From positions 8,960 through 21,130 of the forward strand of contig DBRJ01000013.1 of assembly GCA_002305915.1 (NCBI GenBank): a stretch of DNA of 12,171 bases. Direction: 5' to 3'. The notes under the pieces were generated by a model. It searched no databases. It saw nothing but the letters and a program-made list of their open reading frames with translations, and was not told the origin of the DNA. Shown here piece by piece: positions 6,452 to 11,749 of this stretch. The DNA comes from Pelotomaculum sp. UBA1371 (GTDB lineage Bacteria > Bacillota > Desulfotomaculia > Desulfotomaculales > Pelotomaculaceae). The first letter of the stretch is position 1. Each line of letters opens with the position of its first letter. Both the position numbers and the translations under genes were made by a program.

Positions 6452-6484
6452 TTTTAAGGTAATTTTAAGGTAATTCTAAGACAA
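6452..6484 (+). promoter_or_regulatory. Three 11-bp tandem repeats upstream of htrA, probable response-regulator site
   Basis: Two identical copies of TTTTAAGGTAA (6452-6462, 6463-6473) are followed by TTCTAAGACAA (6474-6484). A weaker AAAGGCAA follows at 6486-6493. A period of 11 bases, one helical turn, is what OmpR/PhoB-type regulators recognise as tandem half-sites. The array ends about 29 bases before a TATGAT -10 candidate (6513-6518) that lacks a good -35 box, the usual layout of an activator-dependent promoter. An OmpR-family regulator is encoded just downstream of htrA. Confidence 0.6.
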
Positions 6485-6512
6485 TAAAGGCAATGGATTT
6501 GCTTCAGGGGTT

Positions 6513-6518
6513 TATGAT
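6513..6518 (+). promoter_or_regulatory. Candidate -10 box of the htrA promoter
   Basis: TATGAT matches the sigma-A -10 consensus at five of six positions and lies 27 bases before the htrA start codon. No convincing -35 box is found 16-18 bases upstream, consistent with dependence on an activator bound at the 11-bp repeats. Confidence 0.4.
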
Positions 6519-6544
6519 AATATTGTTTTCAGGGAGGGAAGACT

Positions 6545-7699
6545 ATGAAACGTTTTGTTCGGCTTCCGGGTGCCCGGATCTGCGGAGCTTTTCTGGCCGG
6601 AATGCTGCTGGTTGCCGCTGCCGTCTTGGTGTTCAACCTGTACGGGCCGCCGCACCAGTCCTGGGCGGAGGACAACGGCCTGAGCGCCCTTGCGGCTGCG
6701 CCGCTGCCCGGTCTGGGGGCGGACACAATTCCGGATATTGTTGCCAATGTCAGCCCGGCTGTGGTTCGCATTGATACAACTGTGCAGAGAAACGCAAGGA
6801 GTTATAATCCTTTGTTTGACGACCCCTTTTTCAGGCAATTTTTCGGCGACCAGCTGCGTATTCCCTCTCAACCGGAAGTGCGGCGGGGGATGGGTTCCGG
6901 GTTCATCGTGTCCTCCGACGGGTACATCCTGACCAACGAGCATGTGGTCAGCGGAGCGGACACCATTGAAGTTACCCTGGCCAGCCGGAATGAGCCCTAT
7001 ACCGCCCGTCTGGTTGGTTCCGACCACGACCTGGATCTGGCAGTGCTGAAAATTGACGCCGGCAGCCTGCCTGCCCTGTCCCTGGGCAATTCCGACAGCA
7101 TCCGGGTGGGGGACTGGGCTATCGCCATCGGCAATCCCTACGGCCTTGACCACACGGTAACAATCGGCGTGATCAGCGCCAAGGGGCGCCCGATCACCAT
7201 CGAGGACCGCCAGTACCGGAACCTCCTGCAAACAGACGCTTCGATCAACCCCGGCAACAGCGGCGGGCCTTTGCTCAACCTGAAGGGTGAAGTAATCGGA
7301 ATCAACACGGCCATCAACGCCCAGGCCCAGGGCATCGGTTTTGCCATACCCAGCAGCACGGTTAAGGCGGTTTTTGACGACCTCGTCAACAAGGGGGGCG
7401 TCGACCATGCCTGGCTGGGCGTTTACCTCCAGCCGGTGACGCAGGAAATTGCCCGCTATTTTGGACTGGAGAGCCAGTCGGGAGCACTGGTTGCCTCGGT
7501 GGTAAAAGGCGGTCCGGCGGCCAGGGCTGGGCTGCAGCAGGGAGATGTAATAGTGCGCTATAACGGCAGTGAAGTGAGTACACCTTCCGCTTTGATCGAC
7601 ATGGTCAGCGGGACCGCCGTCGGCAGCCAGGTGGAAATCCAGTATGTCAGAAAGGGAGAAACCAGGTCCACCGTTGCCACAATTGAGGTCAAGAAATAG
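6545..7699 (+). CDS. htrA: Membrane-anchored HtrA/DegP-type serine protease
   Basis: S1C-family protease and chaperone that degrades misfolded exported proteins on the outer face of the membrane; 384 aa. One N-terminal membrane segment (about 12-32) without a clear cleavage site anchors it. The trypsin-like domain shows the catalytic triad: His133 (TNEHVV), Asp164 (HDLDLAVLK) and Ser239 (NPGNSGGP). The loop IGNPYGLDHTVTIGVIS is also typical. A single PDZ domain runs from about 288 to the end (AWLGVYLQPV…, GLQQGDVIV). One PDZ domain plus a membrane anchor is the usual Firmicutes form. The ATG at 6545 has AGGGAGGG (6531-6538) in front. Tandem repeats upstream and the two-component genes downstream suggest induction by envelope stress, as for CssRS/HtrA in Bacillus; this link is inferred. 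Confidence 0.96.
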   Translation: MKRFVRLPGARICGAFLAGMLLVAAAVLVFNLYGPPHQSWAEDNGLSALAAAPLPGLGADTIPDIVANVSPAVVRIDTTVQRNARSYNPLFDDPFFRQFFGDQLRIPSQPEVRRGMGSGFIVSSDGYILTNEHVVSGADTIEVTLASRNEPYTARLVGSDHDLDLAVLKIDAGSLPALSLGNSDSIRVGDWAIAIGNPYGLDHTVTIGVISAKGRPITIEDRQYRNLLQTDASINPGNSGGPLLNLKGEVIGINTAINAQAQGIGFAIPSSTVKAVFDDLVNKGGVDHAWLGVYLQPVTQEIARYFGLESQSGALVASVVKGGPAARAGLQQGDVIVRYNGSEVSTPSALIDMVSGTAVGSQVEIQYVRKGETRSTVATIEVKK

Positions 7700-7707
7700 T
7701 TGACCCG

Positions 7708-7749
7708 GTTAATCTAATATAATTGGGAGTTAATCTAATATAATGGGGA
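7708..7749 (+). repeat. 21-bp tandem direct repeat, two copies
   Basis: Copies at 7708-7728 and 7729-7749 are adjacent and identical except at position 17 (T against G). Each begins GTTAATCTAATATAAT. The core TTAAtcTAA shares TTAAnnTAA with the 11-bp repeats upstream of htrA. A 21-base period is two helical turns, so both copies face the same side of the DNA. Confidence 0.85.
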
Positions 7750-7844
7750 TTGTCTTGATCTATCTATTGATCTAATTAGAATTGATCCCCGATATAACGG
7801 GATTGTCCCGAAATAATTAACAATGTCCCGAACTAGTGCCGGTT

Positions 7845-7870
7845 AAAGCCTGTCCCTTCTCAGGCTTTTT
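7845..7870 (+). terminator. Terminator or attenuator before the response-regulator gene
   Basis: AAAGCCTG (7845-7852) and CAGGCTTT (7861-7868) form an 8-bp stem with an 8-base loop, continuing into TTTTT. It is only 12 bases before the regulator's ribosome site, which leaves no room for a promoter between them. It therefore either ends htrA transcripts with some read-through or acts as an attenuator in the regulator's leader. Confidence 0.7.
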
Positions 7871-7895
7871 CCTTATGTTTTAAGGGAGGTCCAAA

Positions 7896-8570
7896 ATGAC
7901 GGCAAAAATTCTGGTGATAGATGATGACCGGAGGATCACGGCGCTGCTGCGGCGTACCCTGGTCTTTGAAGGCTACGAGGTCCAGGTGGCGGGGGGAGGC
8001 GAGGAAGGCTTGCGGCTTGCGGCCTCCTGGCTGCCGGACCTGGTTTTGCTGGACGTGCTGATGCCCGGCCTGGACGGCTGGGAGGTGTGCAGGAGGCTGC
8101 GCGCCGCCGGCGGCGTTCCGGTCCTGATGCTGACGGCCCGGGACGATGTGTCCGACCGCGTCAAGGGACTGGACCTGGGGGCCGACGATTACCTGGTGAA
8201 GCCCTTTGCCCTGGAGGAACTGCTGGCCAGGGTAAGGGCCCTCCTGCGCCGCAAGAAGCCCGGCGAGCCTGTTTTGCAGCCCCTGGTTTACGAGGACCTG
8301 GTCCTGGACCACACCTCCCGGGAGGTGCGGCGCGGGGACAGGTTAATCCAGTTGACCGCCAGGGAATTTGACCTTTTGGCCCTGCTCCTGGAGAATCCCC
8401 GTCAGGTTCTGACCCGGGACCTGATTATGGAGCGGGTCTGGGGTTACGACTTCAGCGGTGAATCCAACGTTTTGGAGGTCTATATCGGCATGCTCCGGCA
8501 AAAGCTGGAGGAGGCCGGTGAAAGGCGCCTGATTCACACCCGGCGCGGGGTCGGTTATGTCCTGAAATAG
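7896..8570 (+). CDS. OmpR-family two-component response regulator
   Basis: 224-aa cytoplasmic DNA-binding regulator. The receiver domain (1-118) has the acidic pocket Asp9-Asp10-Asp11, phospho-acceptor Asp53 (LLDVLMPG), Thr80 and Lys102 (LVKPF). The C-terminal winged-helix domain (about 126-223) shows the family pattern LTAREFDLLALLLENPRQVLTRD in part, WGYDFSGESNVLEVYIGMLR in part, and ends RGVGYVLK. The ATG at 7896 follows AAGGGAGG (7882-7889) by 6 bases. The sensor kinase gene starts 65 bases later with no terminator between, so the two form one transcript. Proximity to htrA and the 11-bp tandem repeats upstream of that gene suggest it controls htrA, similar to CssR; the overall sequence also resembles MprA/PrrA-type regulators. 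Confidence 0.96.
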   Translation: MTAKILVIDDDRRITALLRRTLVFEGYEVQVAGGGEEGLRLAASWLPDLVLLDVLMPGLDGWEVCRRLRAAGGVPVLMLTARDDVSDRVKGLDLGADDYLVKPFALEELLARVRALLRRKKPGEPVLQPLVYEDLVLDHTSREVRRGDRLIQLTAREFDLLALLLENPRQVLTRDLIMERVWGYDFSGESNVLEVYIGMLRQKLEEAGERRLIHTRRGVGYVLK

Positions 8571-8635
8571 GCACCGGTTCAGAGATCCGTCTGCCATCCG
8601 ATAATATTTAAAGTGCTTAAGGGGAAGTGAGGAAA

Positions 8636-10054
8636 ATGTCCCTGCGCTTGAAGCTCACCTTTCTATACAGCGGCTTTCTGGCCCTGACCCTGTTGTTTTT
8701 CGGCGCCCTGGTTTATTTTATTATGCAGCACAACCTGACTGCCGAGACAGACCGGGCCATTGCTGAAATTGCCCGGGATGTGGTCCGCTCCACCAGGATC
8801 GTGGAAAACAATATTTTCCCCCTGCGGCAGGTGGTGCTTCCAAATATGGATGTTTTCGCCAGTCCCAACACCTACATTCAGGTCCTGGAACGGAACGGGA
8901 ACGTGGCTGTCCAGTCCGGGAACCTCGCCGGGCAGAGCATGCCCCTGAGCGAGGATACCCTGCGGCAGGCAGCCAGGGGTAAAGAGTTTTACGAGACGGT
9001 GATGGCCGGCAGCCAGAGCATCCGGATCTACAACCGGCCCCTGGTTTACAACAACCAGCTTGTCGGTGTGCTGCAGGTGGGACGGACTATGGGACCGGTG
9101 GAGGCTACCCTGGGCAGGCTGCGGATGCTGCTTTTTCTCGGCAGCGGGGTTACCCTTATCCTTACCAGTACCCTGGGCTGGATCATGGCCGGTCAGGCTT
9201 TGAGGCCCATCGGCAGGATGACCGAGGCGGCTTCGGCAATCCAGGAGGCCCAGGATCTGACCAGGCGAATTCACTACAGCGGTCCCGGGGATGAAGTGGG
9301 CCGCCTGGCCGAAACCCTCAACCGCATGCTGGAGCGCCTGCACCGGGCTTACCAGGTGCTGGAGGAGGCCGGGGCAGCACAGCGGCGCTTTGTTTCCGAC
9401 GCCTCGCACGAACTCCGGACACCCCTGACCACAATCCGGGGCAACGTTGAGCTGCTTCGGAAAATGGGTGATCAGGACCCGCAAACCCGGGCGGAAGCGC
9501 TGGACGACATAGCCGGGGAGGCGGAAAGGATGTCCAGGCTGGTCGCCGACCTGCTGGCCCTGGCCCGGGCTGACTCCGGGTTCAAATTGGAGATGAGCCC
9601 GGTGGACATGGGCAAACTGCTTGCCGATGTCATGCGACAGTCTGCTATCCTGGCGGGGGAGGTGGACCTGGTAGCAGCAGGTGCCGGTATGCTGGAAGGC
9701 GTATCCGTACAGGGGAATGCCGGCTCCCTGAAGCAGCTTTTCCTGATCCTGCTGGACAACGCCTTTATTTATACCGGGGCCGGGGGAACGGTGTACCTGG
9801 AAGGGCGGCTGCGGGAGGACCGGGTGGAGGTTGCTGTCCGCGATACCGGGGTTGGTATCGCTGAAAGTGATCTTCCCCGCATCTTCGACCGTTTTTACCG
9901 GGCAGACAAGTCCAGGCAGTGCGACGGCACCGGACTGGGCCTGGCCATTGCCCGCTGGATTGTGGAACAGCACGGGGGAGCCATCAGCGTGCAGAGCCGG
10001 GAAGGGGAGGGCAGTACTTTCACCGTCAGTCTCCCCAGAATTGCAATAACTTAA
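8636..10054 (+). CDS. Membrane sensor histidine kinase with HAMP domain
   Basis: Partner of the preceding regulator, about 472 aa. Residues below count from this ATG. Two membrane helices (about 6-30 and 162-184) flank an extracytoplasmic sensor region of roughly 130 residues (includes NTYIQVLERNGNVAVQ). A HAMP linker (about 185-240) follows, then the HisKA domain with phospho-His258 (SDASHELRTPL), and an ATPase domain with N box (LLDNAF, Asn375), G1 (DTGVGI, from Asp403), F box (IFDRFYRADKSR) and G2 (GTGLGLA). A GTG at 8627 in frame would add three residues, but AAGGGG (8619-8624) is only two bases from it; the ATG at 8636 is 11 bases from that site, so I prefer it. The size of the sensor region fits CssS-type kinases that watch for secretion stress. 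The gene's last codons lie inside the first copy of a tandem duplication. Confidence 0.95.
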   Translation: MSLRLKLTFLYSGFLALTLLFFGALVYFIMQHNLTAETDRAIAEIARDVVRSTRIVENNIFPLRQVVLPNMDVFASPNTYIQVLERNGNVAVQSGNLAGQSMPLSEDTLRQAARGKEFYETVMAGSQSIRIYNRPLVYNNQLVGVLQVGRTMGPVEATLGRLRMLLFLGSGVTLILTSTLGWIMAGQALRPIGRMTEAASAIQEAQDLTRRIHYSGPGDEVGRLAETLNRMLERLHRAYQVLEEAGAAQRRFVSDASHELRTPLTTIRGNVELLRKMGDQDPQTRAEALDDIAGEAERMSRLVADLLALARADSGFKLEMSPVDMGKLLADVMRQSAILAGEVDLVAAGAGMLEGVSVQGNAGSLKQLFLILLDNAFIYTGAGGTVYLEGRLREDRVEVAVRDTGVGIAESDLPRIFDRFYRADKSRQCDGTGLGLAIARWIVEQHGGAISVQSREGEGSTFTVSLPRIAIT

Positions 10055-10156
10055 ATAGCTTAGTTTCCCGGTACACGGTACAAAAAAGATTGCAGAGTGT
10101 AATAACTTAATAACCTAAGTACCCGGTACAGAATGATTGGTACAAAAAGATTGCAG
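10043..10156 (+). repeat. Imperfect tandem duplication of 53 and 58 bp at the 3' end of the kinase gene
   Basis: Copy 1 (10043-10095) and copy 2 (10099-10156) share, in order, AATAACTTAA, a TTAG/TAAG segment, CCCGGTACA, then GGTACAAAAA with GATTGCAG. Copy 2 has about six extra bases between the two GGTACA motifs. A third, degraded start (TTGCAGTTGTAGTTAAAAG) follows at 10151. Copy 1 includes the last codons and stop of the kinase gene, so the duplication arose across a gene end. It fills the space between two convergent genes; I see no T-run terminator in it. Confidence 0.8.
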
Positions 10157-10162
10157 TTGTAG

Positions 10163-10708
10163 TTAAAAGCCGGAGTATTTGATGAATTCCTCCAGCTTGG
10201 CCAGGTCCTCGTCGGTGATGCCGGACGGCTGTGAGGCGCCCAGGAGCAGGCGGCCCTCGAGCAGCCGCAAGTGGGCAAGCTCTTTTTCCAGGGCCGGCTG
10301 GTTGTTCTTGCTCTTGTAGAAATCGATCAAATCCAGGCATTGACGCCGTTCAAAGAGCAGGTAGGCCTGGTTTCCGGAGAGGTTTGTTTCCTCCGTTTCC
10401 CAGAGGTTACGGTAGTGTTCCAGCAGCCCGCTTTCTTCGGCAATGCCTGCAGCGGCGCGGCACAGGGCTTCTCCCTGGGCGTCCCGGCTATATTCCCGGG
10501 CCAGGATTTCCAGAATAACGGCAACCGGCATGGTTGTTGTTAAAGCCGGCGGCTGCTCCCTGACCGGCTCGTCCCGGACCGGCTGCTCCTGGTTTTCGGC
10601 CTCACCGGATACCTGTAAAACCTGTTTTTCTTCCCCTTCAAAAGGCGCAGGGGAAGGGAGACGGGTTTTCTTTGATTTACGGTGGGAGGGTCTTCTCCGC
10701 GTAACCAT
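10163..10708 (-). CDS. Uncharacterised 181-aa protein, basic disordered N-terminus and helical C-terminus
   Basis: I do not recognise this protein. The first 25 residues are rich in Arg, Lys, Ser and Pro (MVTRRRPSHRKSKKTRLPSP), then comes an acidic, Gln/Glu/Pro-rich stretch to about 55. From about 60 to the end it is predominantly helical with many Leu, Glu and Ala and no membrane segment: CLDLIDFYKSKNNQPALEK, followed later by ITDEDLAKLEEFIKYSGF. Two Cys are present (83, 124). The start ATG (10706-10708) has AGGAGTG about 6 bases upstream on the minus strand, a good ribosome site, which argues that the gene is real. A weak promoter candidate lies at 10741-10769. It faces the kinase gene across the tandem duplication, so a functional link with the stress module is not implied. 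Confidence 0.75.
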   Translation of the reverse strand: MVTRRRPSHRKSKKTRLPSPAPFEGEEKQVLQVSGEAENQEQPVRDEPVREQPPALTTTMPVAVILEILAREYSRDAQGEALCRAAAGIAEESGLLEHYRNLWETEETNLSGNQAYLLFERRQCLDLIDFYKSKNNQPALEKELAHLRLLEGRLLLGASQPSGITDEDLAKLEEFIKYSGF

Positions 10709-10740
10709 ATGATCACTCCTCGGCTTTATTTTCTATAAAT

Positions 10741-10769
10741 AAAATAGCATTGGCGCTGCTGCTGCGCAA
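10741..10769 (-). promoter_or_regulatory. Weak promoter candidate for the 181-aa protein gene
   Basis: On the minus strand TTGCGC (10764-10769) and TATTTT (10741-10746) are 17 bases apart, about 35 bases before the start codon. The -35 box matches only its first three bases, so confidence is low. Confidence 0.3.
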
Positions 10770-10783
10770 GTATCCGGCCGGGG

Positions 10784-10873
10784 GGAACCGGGAAGATCCG
10801 GTGGTTGAAATAATGAATATGATTTTATCCGCGGGTACTGTGAAGAAGGAACCGGGATGATCCGATGGTTGAA
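10784..10873 (+). repeat. 26-bp direct repeat, two copies 64 bp apart
   Basis: Copies at 10784-10809 and 10848-10873 begin GGAACCGGGAAGATCCG and GGAACCGGGATGATCCG and both end TGGTTGAA; they differ at 2 of 26 positions. Each copy contains a CCGG-type imperfect palindrome around GATC. Confidence 0.85.
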
Positions 10874-10884
10874 GGGGGAGGGGA

Positions 10885-10985
10885 TGCTGCCGGAAGATGG
10901 AGGAAATGTCAGCCGCGTTGCTGCAATAGGAAGATCATATGATATTCCATGTATATGCTGCCGGAATGATGAAGGAAAATGTCAG
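10885..10985 (+). repeat. 28-30-bp direct repeat, two copies 71 bp apart
   Basis: Copies at 10885-10912 and 10956-10985 begin TGCTGCCGGAAGATG and TGCTGCCGGAATGATG and both end in GGAAA(A)TGTCAG, with two small insertions in the second. Their CCGGAA(T)GAT core resembles the CCGGGA(A/T)GAT core of the 26-bp repeats just upstream, so all four may derive from one ancestral unit. Confidence 0.8.
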
Positions 10986-11059
10986 ACCACCCCGTTTGGC
11001 CGGACGACAGTTAAAGACTGAATTATGATACTGTATTTGATATTTTGAATACACAAAAC

Positions 11060-11122
11060 ATTATAAATACTTTGTACCTTTATGAGCTAATTGTTTTCGA
11101 AAGAAACAAAAGTATTTATAAT
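11060..11122. repeat. AT-rich inverted repeat around a TTTCGAAA core
   Basis: ATTATAAATACTTTGT (11060-11075) is matched by ACAAAAGTATTTATAAT (11106-11122), its complement with one extra A. The 30-base centre contains TTGTTT…AAACAA (11091-11109) around TTTCGAAA, so the symmetry is nested, though off-centre. It could be an operator for a dimeric regulator or a hairpin in RNA. Confidence 0.7.
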
Positions 11123-11476
11123 ATTTTATAATGATGTATCTTGTGCTTCGTCCGGGCTTTGCAAACCTTTCCCCTGCTTTTTCAGGGTTACGCAGGTTGA
11201 TTTGGAGGGGGAAAGACCTGCTGGAATAAACAAAAGATTATAAAAATTTAAAATTATTTATATACTGTAAATTATTTGAGTATGTTATAATTGAGTTAAT
11301 TTAGCTGTATTATGTACATATTACCGGCAGCGAGCCGCACTGCGTACGTCTGTTGCTATTAAATCCTTCCGACTTTCCTCAACATTATTAATTCTTATGT
11401 TTAAATAACAACACATTTAACTAAATGCAGGTTTTAATTGTTCTATAAAATTATCTTTATGATTAATTATTGTTCT

Positions 11477-11599
11477 TCCGGGATTTTTCCCGTTAAGATT
11501 TTTAATTCGTGGGCTTGTCCCGTACCGGAAATCGGGACGGGAGACGGCAGCAAGGATAGCTCTTAAACTCCCCGGTCTGTGGGCTTGTCCCGGATAGAC
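11477..11599 (+). repeat. Hairpins built on a repeated GTGGGCTTGTCCCG motif
   Basis: The 14-bp motif occurs at 11509-11522 and 11579-11592, 70 bases apart. In the first, GTCCCG pairs with CGGGAC further on (10-base loop); in the second, GTCCCG pairs with CGGGGC (6-base loop, one G-U). Just upstream CGGGA-TTTT-TCCCG (near 11479-11493) forms a third hairpin of similar sequence. The same TGTCCCG core appears in the spacer at 7804-7830. Confidence 0.7.
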
Positions 11600-11749
11600 G
11601 GGGCCGGCGGTTTTGGGGAAGGATGATTCTGGTGTATGTGGCATCAATCACATGCCGCTACTTACTTTAAGATTAAATGAGGGGGTGGATGAAAGGGGAG
11701 AGAGGGGAAATTTAACTAGATAAACAGATTGCAAAAAGGAGGTTAAAAT

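Larger units (their letters stand above)
7700..7895 (+). promoter_or_regulatory. Repeat-rich spacer between htrA and the response-regulator gene
   Basis: Contains a 21-bp tandem duplication (7708-7749), three TTGATC motifs (about 7755-7786), two copies of TGTCCCGAA 20 bases apart (7804-7812, 7824-7832) and a terminator-like hairpin (7845-7870). Each copy of the 21-bp unit includes a TATAAT, but neither has a properly spaced -35 box (the nearby TTGACC at 7700-7705 is only 12 bases from the first). The regulator's own promoter probably lies in this spacer. Confidence 0.55.
10709..11749. other. Gene-less spacer of about 1 kb, rich in repeats and hairpins
   Basis: No credible gene is seen on either strand. 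In order it holds: a weak minus-strand promoter for the 181-aa protein (10741-10769), two families of long direct repeats (10784-10985), an AT-rich stretch with an inverted repeat (11060-11122), a GC-rich block with hairpins (11166-11221), a second AT-rich stretch with an extended -10 box, TGTTATAAT (11283-11291), a small GC island (11323-11350), a set of hairpins built on TTGTCCCG (11477-11599), a hairpin at 11638-11658, and finally the leader of the ABC transporter gene. Confidence 0.6.

Noticed and set aside
6512..7408. 298-codon open frame on the minus strand
   Set aside because: It is antisense to htrA, whose catalytic motifs are intact. No ribosome site or recognisable protein features were seen.
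8663..9973. 436-codon open frame on the minus strand
   Set aside because: It lies wholly inside the histidine kinase gene, antisense to it. The protein is rich in Gln, Gly, His and Pro with no domain, as expected for the mirror of a GC-rich gene.
10784..10985. CRISPR array
   Set aside because: There are only two copies in each of two repeat families, the copies are imperfect, and there are no uniform spacers or cas genes nearby.
11130..11190. Class I c-di-GMP riboswitch on the minus strand (GCAAAGCC-like sequence)
   Set aside because: A GCAAAGCC stretch is present, but the GAAA tetraloop, receptor and the order of conserved blocks are missing.
11417..11647. 76-codon open frame on the minus strand
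   Set aside because: It runs through the TTGTCCCG hairpins, has no ribosome site and a composition without domain signals.
11650..11749. T-box or amino acid riboswitch in front of the substrate-binding protein gene
   Set aside because: No T-box sequence (AGGGTGGNACCGCG type) or other known aptamer block is present; only purine-rich sequence and the ribosome site are seen.
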